Assembly: GCA_007118795.1 (NCBI GenBank)
Contig: SKQX01000083.1
Coordinates: 1-27,615, forward strand
Source: Thermoflexales bacterium
Lineage (GTDB): Bacteria; Chloroflexota; Anaerolineae; B4-G1
Direction: 5' to 3'
DNA length: 27,615 nucleotides
The notes under the pieces are model-generated. The model made no database searches. It saw only the letters and a list, made by a program, of their open reading frames with translations, and was not told the origin of the DNA. This document shows positions 6,951 to 15,135 of the stretch, piece by piece (the first letter of the stretch is position 1; each line of letters starts with the position of its first letter). Both the position numbers and the translations under genes were made by a program.

Positions 6951-8999
6951 ATGCCAAGAGACATCCCAGTGGGCAACGGCGCACTGCTGGTTAACTTCGA
7001 TGATCGGTATCTGCTGCGCGATATCTACTGGCCGCACGTGGGGCAGGAGAATCACACCCACGGCCATCCGTTCCGCTTCGGGGTCTGGGTAGACGGCACC
7101 TTCCGCTGGGTGCACGACGATGGAGGGGCATCGTCGTCAGCGTGGGAGCGGGAGCTGGACTACGCGGATGATACCCTGGTCACCCACGTGACGCTCTACA
7201 ATCCCGATCTCGCACTTCGTCTCGTCTGCCAGGACGTGGTGGACTTCCACAAAGATCTCTACCTGCGTAAGGTGGTGGTTCATAATGAGCTGGCGCGGGA
7301 CCGAGCGGTGCGCTTGTTCTTCGCGCAGGACCTGCACATCGGCGGCTACGCCGTGGGAGACACAGCGTACTATGAGCCGGAGCGCCGTGCTGTCTTCCAC
7401 TACAAGGGCCAGCGCTGGTTCCTGATCAACACGATGAAGGAAGGGGCCACCGAGGGCGTCGACCAGTGGGCCGTCGGTGTCAAGGAGGCCCAAGGGAAGG
7501 AGGGAACGTGGCGGGACGCTGAGGACGGCTCTTTGTCCGGCAATGCGGTGGCACAGGGCAGCGTCGATTCGGTGGTGGGCATCGATCTCAGCGTACCGGC
7601 GGGAGCCGAGGCGACGGCCTGGTACTGGATCGCGGTAGGAGATGGTTTCCAGGACGTGACGGGCCTGAACCGGGCGGTGCGTCAGAAGGGTCCCGAGACG
7701 TTCTTGAAGCGCACGCACGATTACTGGTCTCTGTGGGTCAGTCAGGGGGCGCCCTCCTTTCTGGATCTGCCACCGAAGATTTGTCAGCTCTACCAGCGCA
7801 GCCTGATGATTCTGCGGACGCAGATCGACGAGGGTGGCGCTATCCTCGCCGCCAGCGATTTCGACATTGCTCATTACGGGCGCGACACGTATGCGTATAT
7901 GTGGCCGCGGGATGGCGCGCTGGTGACCTCGGCGTTGATTCAGTCAGGTTTTCCTGAGGTAACCCGACGCTTCTTCGATTTCTGCCACCGGGTCATCACT
8001 GAAGAGGGGTACCTCCTCCACAAGTACAACCCCGACGGAGCCCTGGGGTCCTCCTGGCACGGTTGGTACTATGAAGGGGAGAAGTCCCTCCCCGTGCAGG
8101 AGGATGAGACGGCTCTGGTCCTCTGGGCCCTGTGGCGTCACTTCGACCGCTTCCACGATGTCGAGTTCATCAAGCCGCACTACCGCGGCCTGGTGATCCG
8201 AGCCGCGGACTGGATGTGTCGCTATCGTGACGAGGCGAGTGGCCTACCTTTGCCCTCGTGGGATCTCTGGGAGGAGCGGCGAGGCGTGCATGCCTGGACG
8301 GTGGGGGCCACCTGGGCGGGCCTGCAGGCCGCTGCCAACTTCGCTGCTGCCTTCGGTGAAGCTGATCTCGCGGCCAGGTACCGCAGCGTGGCTGATGAGG
8401 AGATCAAACCGGCCGTCGAGGAGCATATGTGGTCCTCCAAGTTGGGCCGCTTCGTTCGGACGATCCGGAGCGATAAGGACGGCCACTGGCATTCCGATCC
8501 CACGATCGATGCCTCTCTGTTCGGGCTGTGGTATTTCGGCATGTTTGACGCCGATGTTCCCCGGATCGTCGCCACGATGGAGGCCGTGCGCGATCGACTG
8601 TGGATCAAGACAGAAGTGGGGGGAGTCGCTCGCTATGAGGATGACTACTACCATCAGGTCAGCGATGATATCGAGCGAGTGCCGGGCAACCCGTGGTTTA
8701 TCTGCACGTTGTGGCTGGCCCAGTGGATCATCGCCAAGGCCGAGACCGATGCCGACCTCGAGCCCGCCTTGGAGTTGGTGCGCTGGGCGGTGGACCACAG
8801 TTTGCCGAGCGGGGTGATGGCGGAGCAGGTGCATCCTCACACGAATGAGCCCCTCTCCGTCAGTCCACTGACCTGGAGTCACGGCACACTGGTGATGACG
8901 ATTCAGGAGTATATGGAGAAGCACGCGCATTTCCATCGCTGCCCCGAGTGTGGACAGCTACCGTATCGCTGGACCGTGGTCCCGCCGGACGAGCAGTAG
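6951..8999 (+). CDS. GH15 family glucoamylase / glucan alpha-glucosidase
   Basis: Hydrolyses alpha-1,4 (and usually alpha-1,6) glucosidic bonds from non-reducing ends, releasing beta-glucose. At 682 residues it matches the prokaryotic GH15 type: an N-terminal beta-sandwich (about 1-270) followed by an (alpha/alpha)6 barrel. Barrel motifs are YMWPRDGALV near 315, SWDLWEERRG with the probable general acid E441, and MAEQVHP with the probable base E625, followed by PLTWSHG. ATG 6951 is preceded by AGAAAGGGG; an upstream in-frame extension is less likely. There is no signal peptide, so it acts inside the cell, probably on stored glycogen. The C-terminus has an odd HAHFHRCPEC segment that could bind a metal. 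It fits functionally with the downstream glucokinase and debranching enzyme. Confidence 0.93.
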   Translation: MPRDIPVGNGALLVNFDDRYLLRDIYWPHVGQENHTHGHPFRFGVWVDGTFRWVHDDGGASSSAWERELDYADDTLVTHVTLYNPDLALRLVCQDVVDFHKDLYLRKVVVHNELARDRAVRLFFAQDLHIGGYAVGDTAYYEPERRAVFHYKGQRWFLINTMKEGATEGVDQWAVGVKEAQGKEGTWRDAEDGSLSGNAVAQGSVDSVVGIDLSVPAGAEATAWYWIAVGDGFQDVTGLNRAVRQKGPETFLKRTHDYWSLWVSQGAPSFLDLPPKICQLYQRSLMILRTQIDEGGAILAASDFDIAHYGRDTYAYMWPRDGALVTSALIQSGFPEVTRRFFDFCHRVITEEGYLLHKYNPDGALGSSWHGWYYEGEKSLPVQEDETALVLWALWRHFDRFHDVEFIKPHYRGLVIRAADWMCRYRDEASGLPLPSWDLWEERRGVHAWTVGATWAGLQAAANFAAAFGEADLAARYRSVADEEIKPAVEEHMWSSKLGRFVRTIRSDKDGHWHSDPTIDASLFGLWYFGMFDADVPRIVATMEAVRDRLWIKTEVGGVARYEDDYYHQVSDDIERVPGNPWFICTLWLAQWIIAKAETDADLEPALELVRWAVDHSLPSGVMAEQVHPHTNEPLSVSPLTWSHGTLVMTIQEYMEKHAHFHRCPECGQLPYRWTVVPPDEQ

Positions 9000-9007
9000 G
9001 CGTGTAC

Positions 9008-9033
9008 GAACCGCTAGCTTAAGCGTGCGGTTC
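9008..9033 (+). terminator. possible hairpin terminator after GH15 gene
   Basis: GAACCGC (9008-9014) pairs with GCGGTTC (9027-9033) around a 12-base loop, just after the glucoamylase stop codon. There is no clear T-tract, so it may act in mRNA stability or factor-assisted termination instead. Confidence 0.4.
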
Positions 9034-9189
9034 TGAGGCAGGAAGACACCGTTTCGAAATTGAGGTTCTCCCTGTCGTTGAAACTACCGTGACATGGGCG
9101 CCGTGGATGGACGAACAGGTCCTCCGACGTCGCCGTGGCAGGGGCTATGGATAGGAAAATCGGGCCTGAGCACTCGGGAGGGCGTTGCG

Positions 9190-10899
9190 ATGACTGACAC
9201 GCTGCGCCAAGATGTCTTGATCATCGGGGGCGGGTTGGCGGGCCTCCGTGCCGCGGTGACCGCACACGACGCCGGTGCGGACGTCGCTGTCCTGTCCAAG
9301 GTCTACCCCATCCGATCGCACTCTGGTGCCGCCCAGGGGGGCGTCAATGCGGCTCTGGGCAACCATCCGGAGGGGCGGGACGACAGCTGGCAGCGACATG
9401 CCTTCGATACCATCAAGGGGTCTGACTATCTGGCCGACCAGCCCCGCGCCGAGATTCTCGCTCGAGATGCGCCGGAGCGCGTACTCGAGATGGAACACTG
9501 GGGTACCTACTTCAGCCGCTTTCCGGACGGGCGCATTGCGCAGCGTCCCTTCGGAGGGGCAGGCTTTCCTCGTACCTGCTACGCGGCCGACCGGACGGGC
9601 CATCAGATGCTTCACACGCTCTATCAGCAGTGTCTGAAGCGCGAGGTCCGTTTCTACAATGAGTGGCTCCTCACGCGGGTGGCGGTGCACGAGGGGCGGG
9701 CGGAGGGGGCTGTGGCCCTTCACGTGCCTAGTGGCGAGGTGCGAGGCTTTCGGGCGGACGCTGTCCTGGTGGCTGGGGGCGGTCACGGCCGGATCTACGC
9801 TAAGTCGACTAACTCCTACGTCAACGTGGGCAGTGCGACGGCGGCTGTGTTTCGGGCCGGCGTTCCGCTGGAGGACATGGAGTTCGTCCAGTTCCATCCT
9901 ACTACCCTCTACGGTACGAACATACTCATCACGGAGGGCGTGCGAGGCGAGGGTGGGTTCTTGCTCAACGCGGAAGGGGACCGTTTCATGGCGCGCTATG
10001 CGCCGGACGCGATGGAGCTGGCACCCCGGGACATTGTCGCCCGCGCTATCCAGACTGAGATCCGAGAGGGCCGCGGCTTCGCAGATGGTTACGTGGCCCT
10101 CGACGTACGCCATCTGGGTGAGCCGAAGATCAAGGAGCGGCTGCCGGGGATCCGACAGATCGCGGTTGACTTCGCTGGGGTGGACCCTGTGGAGAAGCCG
10201 ATTCCGGTGCAGCCGGCTCAGCATTACTCGATGGGTGGTCTTGCTTGCGACGAGAACGGTGGGACCGGTGTGGCCGGCCTGTTTGTCGTCGGCGAGTGCT
10301 CCTGTATCAGCGTCCACGGCGCCAATCGGTTAGGGGGCAACTCCCTTCTCGAGACGCTCGTCTTCGGCCGGAGGGCGGGCGAGCGGTCTGCGCAGGCGGC
10401 TTCCAGCGGACGGGCCGTCGGGGTGGAGGCCAGGCTCGTCCAGTCGGTCGAGGAGCAGGAGCAGGAGATCGAGGCGCTCAAGGAACGATCCTCGGGTGAG
10501 CGGCAGATCGCCCTACGACGCGAGATGCAGAGAACGATGAACGAGCACGTGGGGATCTTCCGGGATGAAGCAGGGCTGCGGACAGCGGTGGACCGATTAG
10601 CTGAGCTTCAGGACCGGTATGAGACGGTCGTGCTGGACCATAGAGGCCGCGGGTTCAACTACGATCTCGTGGATGTCCTCGAGTTGGGCGGAATGCTCGA
10701 GTTGGCTCAGGTGACGGCCCTTGGTGCTCTCGAGCGCTCGGAGTGTCGGGGTTCGCACTGGCGCATTGACCATCCAGGGCGGGACGACCAGCGCTGGTTG
10801 CGGCATACTATCGTCTCGTACGGGGAGGCGGGCCGTCCCGCGGCCCGGTACAAGGATGTGATCATCACCGACTACTCCCCGCAGGAGCGGGAATACTGA
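9190..10899 (+). CDS. sdhA: succinate dehydrogenase / fumarate reductase flavoprotein subunit
   Basis: Catalytic FAD subunit oxidising succinate to fumarate (or the reverse) at the membrane-bound complex II. It has 569 residues, a normal length. The N-terminus has the dinucleotide fold GGGLAGLRAA (about 13-22). His44 in RSHSGAAQGG is the expected attachment point for covalent FAD. HPTTLYG, RGEGGFLLN, the active-site region APRDIVARAI, QPAQHYSMGG and GANRLGGNSLLE are all present. ATG 9190 follows GGGAGG; the longer open frame back to 9094 shows no family similarity. sdhB follows after 102 bases. No gene for a membrane anchor subunit (SdhC/SdhD) precedes or follows in this window. Confidence 0.95.
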   Translation: MTDTLRQDVLIIGGGLAGLRAAVTAHDAGADVAVLSKVYPIRSHSGAAQGGVNAALGNHPEGRDDSWQRHAFDTIKGSDYLADQPRAEILARDAPERVLEMEHWGTYFSRFPDGRIAQRPFGGAGFPRTCYAADRTGHQMLHTLYQQCLKREVRFYNEWLLTRVAVHEGRAEGAVALHVPSGEVRGFRADAVLVAGGGHGRIYAKSTNSYVNVGSATAAVFRAGVPLEDMEFVQFHPTTLYGTNILITEGVRGEGGFLLNAEGDRFMARYAPDAMELAPRDIVARAIQTEIREGRGFADGYVALDVRHLGEPKIKERLPGIRQIAVDFAGVDPVEKPIPVQPAQHYSMGGLACDENGGTGVAGLFVVGECSCISVHGANRLGGNSLLETLVFGRRAGERSAQAASSGRAVGVEARLVQSVEEQEQEIEALKERSSGERQIALRREMQRTMNEHVGIFRDEAGLRTAVDRLAELQDRYETVVLDHRGRGFNYDLVDVLELGGMLELAQVTALGALERSECRGSHWRIDHPGRDDQRWLRHTIVSYGEAGRPAARYKDVIITDYSPQEREY

Positions 10900-10939
10900 C
10901 CCTCCCTCCGACCAGATCGAGACGCAGCTTTGGTTGCGA

Positions 10940-10948
10940 TGGTATGAT
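10940..10948 (+). promoter_or_regulatory. possible extended -10 promoter before sdhB
   Basis: TGG-TATGAT (10940-10948) matches an extended -10 (TGn plus hexamer) about 54 bases before the sdhB ATG. No good -35 is seen at normal distance, so this is tentative. It would allow sdhB-fumC expression independent of sdhA. Confidence 0.35.
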
Positions 10949-11001
10949 TCACCAGTCCTGAGATCGTCTGTTGAACCATAGCCTCAGCGGAAGGCGGTGA
11001 T

Positions 11002-11790
11002 ATGACGAGCGGACAACACACGTTCCGAGTCCTCCGTTTTGACCCGGCCGATGACGAGACACCGACCTACCAGACCTATGCTGTGGAGGTGTCGCCCGGG
11101 ATGACGGTGCTAGAAGCCCTGCTGCGCATACAGGCCGAGCAGGACGGTACCCTTGCTTTCCGGTACGCATGCCGAGGGGCTGTGTGCGGCTCCTGCGCGA
11201 TGATGATCAACGGGCGGGAGGAGCTGGCCTGTCGCACCCAGGTTCGGGAGGCGTCGCGGCAGGGCCGGACGGTGTACAGCGGGGCGGCACGCGAGGGGGT
11301 GGAAGAGCCGGCCAACGACGCGCAGACCACGACTGTCGAACCGTTGCGAAATCTCCGGGTCATCAAGGATCTGGTGGTGGACATGGAGCCATTCTTCGAC
11401 AAACTCGGTGTGGTGGAGCCGTGGCTCCAGCCCGAGCAGTCCCATCCCTCACGGGAGCGGCGTGTGGGGCCGGAGGCGTGGGCCGAGGCCGAGCCATACA
11501 CGAACTGCATCTTGTGCGCATGCTGTCACAGCGTGTGCCCGGTGGCCGAGGAGGAGCCTGGCTACCTGGGACCAGCTGCGCTGGCGCAGCACTATCGGTT
11601 TCTGGCCGATGTCCGCGACCAGGCCGATGAGCATCGGCTGGCTTTGGTGGATGGGGCCGAGGGCGTCAATGCCTGCGACTTTGTCTGGAACTGCGTGCAC
11701 ATCTGTCCTCGAGGGGTTCCGCCCACCAAGGGGATCGCTAAGACCCGTGCGCGGATCACGCGAGAGAGACGGCAGGACGGGCGCCAGTGA
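11002..11790 (+). CDS. sdhB: succinate dehydrogenase / fumarate reductase iron-sulfur subunit
   Basis: Carries electrons from the FAD of SdhA to quinone through three Fe-S clusters. It has 262 residues. C57, C62, C65 and C77 (YACRGAVCGSC and ELAC) bind the [2Fe-2S] cluster. The CILCACCHSVCP motif at 169-180 and C225, C231 and C235 (NCVHICP) have the same spacing as in E. coli SdhB for the [4Fe-4S] and [3Fe-4S] clusters. ATG 11002 is preceded by AAGGCGGTG. The linker at 145-165 and the basic C-terminus look ordinary. The next gene, fumC, carries out the following TCA step, so sdhA-sdhB-fumC act in series. Confidence 0.95.
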   Translation: MTSGQHTFRVLRFDPADDETPTYQTYAVEVSPGMTVLEALLRIQAEQDGTLAFRYACRGAVCGSCAMMINGREELACRTQVREASRQGRTVYSGAAREGVEEPANDAQTTTVEPLRNLRVIKDLVVDMEPFFDKLGVVEPWLQPEQSHPSRERRVGPEAWAEAEPYTNCILCACCHSVCPVAEEEPGYLGPAALAQHYRFLADVRDQADEHRLALVDGAEGVNACDFVWNCVHICPRGVPPTKGIAKTRARITRERRQDGRQ

Positions 11791-11902
11791 CGAGTCTGCA
11801 CAGGCACAGGATGGCGTTCATCCCCGACGGATGGCCTTGTGCTGCCGTCCCTGCGCGCTTGGCTTCAATAGGGAGAGACCCCGTGGAGGAATGGAGGGAG
11901 CT

Positions 11903-13303
11903 GTGAGGGTGGAGCGCGATCTGATGGGAGAGGTGGAGGTGCCGGAAGGGGCCCTCTGGGGTGCTCAGACTCAGCGGGCGATGGAGAACTTCCTTATATC
12001 GGACCTGTGCTTCGGCCGACGCTTCATCCTGGCTCTGGCTCACGTCAAGCGTGCCTGCGTCCGGGCGAACGTGGACCTCGGGCTGCTCGATCCACGTCTG
12101 GGACACGCCATCGAAGCGGCGTGCCGGGAGGTTGCTGAAGGGAGATGGGATGATCACTTCCCCATCGACGTTTTTCAGACTGGCTCCGGCACCTCGACTA
12201 ACATGAACGCCAACGAGGTGATAGGGAACCGGGCCATACAGCTTCTGGGCGGTGAGGTCGGCAGCAGGGCTCCCGTTCATCCCAACGATCACGTCAACAT
12301 GAGCCAGTCGAGCAACGACGTGATTCCTACCGGGATCCACGTGGCGGCAACTCTGGCCCTTCGCGAGGAGCTCATCCCGGCCCTTGTCCGGCTGCACCAG
12401 GCTTTAGAGAAGAGGGCGGAGCTGTTTGACCCTGTGGTCAAGCCCGGGCGCACGCATCTGCAGGATGCTACACCCATTCGGATGGGTCAGGTATTCAGTG
12501 GTTATGCCGCCCAGGCGGAAAAGAGTGTCAGGCGCGCGCGGAGGGCGGCCAGGGCCCTGCGGGAGCTACCTCTGGGGGGTACCGCGGTCGGAACCGGACT
12601 CAACTGCCCGGTAGACTTCCCCCGGCGGGCCATCGCCGTCCTTAACGAGACCTTGGGCACCGATTTCGTTGAGGCGGTCAACCACTTCGAGGCCAACGCG
12701 GCCCGGGACGGAGTGGTCCAGGCCTCGGGGGAGCTGAAGACGATCGCTGTTAGCTTGACAAAGATCGCGAATGATATCCGCTGGCTGGGCTCGGGCCCGC
12801 GCAACGGTCTCGGCGAGCTGAAGCTGCCGGCCGTCCAGCCGGGATCGTCGATGATGCCGGGGAAGATCAACCCGGTGATGGCGGAGGCGCTGATCCTGGT
12901 GGCCGCCCAGGTCATTGGCCACGACGCGGCGATCACCCTGGGCGGCCTGGGCGGTTATTTCGAGCTCAACCTGATGATGCCTCTACTTGCTTACGATCTG
13001 CTCCGATCCATCGAATGGCTGGCGAAGGGGACACGCGCCTTCACGGAACGTTGCGTCGCAGGCATCGAAGTAGATGAGGACCGCTGCCGCGAGATGGCAG
13101 AGCGGGGCCTGGCTCTGTCCACGGCCTTGGTGCCAGCCCTCGGGTACGACCGCGCCGCGGAAATCGCCAAGGAAGCACATCGGACGGGAAGCACCGTACG
13201 CGAAGTGGCCCACGCGTGGGCTGTGCTGTCACCGCAGGAGCTCGATGAGGTGCTCGATCCCCGGCGTATGACGGAGCCGGGTCTGCTGGAATCGATGGAG
13301 TAG
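11903..13303 (+). CDS. fumC: class II fumarate hydratase
   Basis: Interconverts fumarate and L-malate without an Fe-S cluster. It is 466 residues long, almost identical to E. coli FumC (467). Motifs are GSGTSTNMNANEV, NDHVNMSQSSND, THLQD with H185 at the place of catalytic His188 of E. coli, and the SS loop GSSMMPGKINPVM (314-326) with the catalytic serine near 316. I take GTG at 11903, which gives MRVERDLMGEVEVP, the usual FumC beginning, and is preceded by GGAGGGAG. ATG 11891 is an alternative that would add four residues. The open frame extends far upstream through the end of sdhB, but that part is not FumC-like. Confidence 0.95.
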   Translation: MRVERDLMGEVEVPEGALWGAQTQRAMENFLISDLCFGRRFILALAHVKRACVRANVDLGLLDPRLGHAIEAACREVAEGRWDDHFPIDVFQTGSGTSTNMNANEVIGNRAIQLLGGEVGSRAPVHPNDHVNMSQSSNDVIPTGIHVAATLALREELIPALVRLHQALEKRAELFDPVVKPGRTHLQDATPIRMGQVFSGYAAQAEKSVRRARRAARALRELPLGGTAVGTGLNCPVDFPRRAIAVLNETLGTDFVEAVNHFEANAARDGVVQASGELKTIAVSLTKIANDIRWLGSGPRNGLGELKLPAVQPGSSMMPGKINPVMAEALILVAAQVIGHDAAITLGGLGGYFELNLMMPLLAYDLLRSIEWLAKGTRAFTERCVAGIEVDEDRCREMAERGLALSTALVPALGYDRAAEIAKEAHRTGSTVREVAHAWAVLSPQELDEVLDPRRMTEPGLLESME

Positions 13304-13349
13304 GGTGGAGGGCTTCTGATGTCGGTTCGTGAGTGGGGAGCAGCCTGCG

Positions 13350-14093
13350 ATGGTTGATCTGGAGGGGAAGGCGGTCCTCGTCACGGGGTCGGCCAGGCGA
13401 GTCGGCCGTGCCATCGCTCTGGCATTCGCCGAGCAGGGCGCGAACCTGGTGATCCACCACGCGTCGCCGAGCTCGGCACAGCAGGCCCGGGAGGCCGTGG
13501 CGGAGATGGAGCATCTGGGTGTTGAGGCGTTCATCGTCCGTGGTGATCAGTCGCGCGCCACTGACGTCCGGCGTATGCTCACTGAGGTGAGGGAGGGCTA
13601 TGGCCGACTCGACATCCTGATCAACAGCGCCGCCATCTTGAGGCGAACCGATCTCCTGGACGTGACGGCCGAAGAGTGGCGACGGGTCATCGACGTCAAC
13701 CTGACCGGGCCATTTCTACTGATCCAGGAGGCGGCGCGCCTGATGATAGAGAAGGCGACGTCCGGTGTGGTCATAAACATCGGGGATAACAGCGGCTTAA
13801 GACCCTGGCCCTCACATGCGCACTCTAGCGTGTCCAAAGCTGGACTGGTGATGCTGACCAAGGTGGCGGCGCTGGCGCTGGCGCCGCATCACATCCGTGT
13901 CAACTGTGTGGTTCCCGGCCCGGTGTTGGCCCCACCGCACAATGAGGGTGCGTTTGAGAGAGTGGTCGCGGACCTGCCCCTGGGTGCAGGGGGGAGTCCT
14001 GCTCACGTAGGGCACGCCTGCGTCTTCCTTGCGCGGAACGATTTCGCGACGGGCACGATACTCCGCGTTGACGGAGGCGAGGGTCTAGCGTGA
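13350..14093 (+). CDS. short-chain dehydrogenase/reductase, pteridine-reductase-like, catalytic Tyr missing
   Basis: A 247-residue Rossmann-fold protein. It has VLVTGSARRVGRAIA near residue 10, the NAD(P)-binding glycine motif with the ARRVG variant seen in pteridine reductases. It also has LINSAAILRR (the NAG-equivalent region), D..LTGPF, RVNCVVPGPVLAPP, and FATGTILRVDGG at the C-terminus. Asp146 sits where PTR1 has its catalytic Asp181 and Lys163 is the Lys of YxxxK, but the Tyr position is Ser159 (HSSVSK). It may therefore be a weak or altered reductase, or a binding protein. ATG 13350 follows GGGGAG; GTG 13329 is an alternative. It lies between fumC and glucokinase with no obvious pathway link. 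A role in pterin or folate reduction is only a guess. Confidence 0.8.
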   Translation: MVDLEGKAVLVTGSARRVGRAIALAFAEQGANLVIHHASPSSAQQAREAVAEMEHLGVEAFIVRGDQSRATDVRRMLTEVREGYGRLDILINSAAILRRTDLLDVTAEEWRRVIDVNLTGPFLLIQEAARLMIEKATSGVVINIGDNSGLRPWPSHAHSSVSKAGLVMLTKVAALALAPHHIRVNCVVPGPVLAPPHNEGAFERVVADLPLGAGGSPAHVGHACVFLARNDFATGTILRVDGGEGLA

Positions 14094-14145
14094 CGAGACG
14101 GGCGAACGGGCGAGGCCCTTCGCAGGGATAGAGGAGGGACGACAC

Positions 14146-15135
14146 ATGCTACTGGCGGGAGACATCGGAGCGACCAAGACCAAACTGGGCATCTTCTCCG
14201 CGGAGGAGGGGCCGCGCGCCCCGTTGAGCCAGCGGACGTTTACCAGCAGGAACTACCCGGGTCTGGCTGCTCTCGTTCGGCAGTTCTTGGATGGCGTGGA
14301 GTTCGATGTGGAGCGGGCGTGCTTTGGCGTCGCCGGTCCAGTCATCGAGAATCGCGTCGACGTCACCAATCTTCCATGGACCGTGGACGCCGAAGAATTG
14401 GCCGAGACTCTGGACCTGGACTCTGTCCAGCTCCTCAACGATCTGGCTTCCATCGCGAACGGCGTCCTTCTGTTGAAGGAAGATGAACTCCATCCGCTCC
14501 AGGAGGGTCGGCGGGACTCGACGGGGGCCATCGCCGTCATCGCCCCCGGTACCGGGCTGGGCGAGGGCTTTCTCACTTGGGACCAGGATGACCATCGGTA
14601 CCGGCCCCACGCCTCAGAGGGAGGTCACACGGACTTCGGGCCGATGACGCCCCGGCAGATCCAGTTGCTCCGGTACCTGTGGGCTCGGTACGAACACGTG
14701 AGCTACGAGCTGGTCTGCTCCGGGATGGGGATACCAAACCTCTACGCCTACTATCGGGGCGGGGGGTATGCGGAGGAACCCGATTGGCTGGCTGAGAAGT
14801 TGGCCGAGGTCCAGGATCCGACGCCTGTGATCGTGAGCGCGGCTCTGGACGAGGACCTAGAGTGCGAGCTGTGCACTCTCACGCTAGACACCTTTGTGTC
14901 GATTCTCGGTGCCGAGGCGGGCAACCTGGTTCTCAAGGTAATGGCCACTGGAGGAGTCTACCTGGGGGGCGGCATCCCCCCCCGCATTCTGCCGGCCCTG
15001 GAGAACGGGCTGTTCCTGGAGGCCTTCCGCAGCAAGGGGCGGTTCCGGGGCCTGATGGAGCGGGTGCCCGTAAAGGTCATCCTCAATCCTGAGGTAGCGA
15101 TCCTGGGTGCGGCCGCCTATGGGCTCAGTCTCTGA
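14146..15135 (+). CDS. glk: glucokinase (Glk family)
   Basis: Phosphorylates glucose with ATP to glucose-6-phosphate. The 329-residue protein has LAGDIGATKTKLGI at the N-terminus (phosphate-binding loop), CFGVAGPV, LLNDLASIANG with the catalytic Asp, APGTGLGEGF, SEGGHTDFGP, LVCSGMGIPNLY, and GGVYLGGGIPPRI near the end. This is the PF02685 glucokinase order rather than the ROK family with its zinc cysteines. ATG 14146 has GAGGGACG upstream. Its end overlaps the start of the debranching enzyme, so glucose released from glycogen would be phosphorylated by a co-expressed enzyme. Confidence 0.93.
   Translation: MLLAGDIGATKTKLGIFSAEEGPRAPLSQRTFTSRNYPGLAALVRQFLDGVEFDVERACFGVAGPVIENRVDVTNLPWTVDAEELAETLDLDSVQLLNDLASIANGVLLLKEDELHPLQEGRRDSTGAIAVIAPGTGLGEGFLTWDQDDHRYRPHASEGGHTDFGPMTPRQIQLLRYLWARYEHVSYELVCSGMGIPNLYAYYRGGGYAEEPDWLAEKLAEVQDPTPVIVSAALDEDLECELCTLTLDTFVSILGAEAGNLVLKVMATGGVYLGGGIPPRILPALENGLFLEAFRSKGRFRGLMERVPVKVILNPEVAILGAAAYGLSL

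Noticed and set aside
9145..10317. A 390-codon minus-strand open frame opposite sdhA
   Set aside because: Antisense shadow of sdhA; no recognisable domain and no ribosome binding site.
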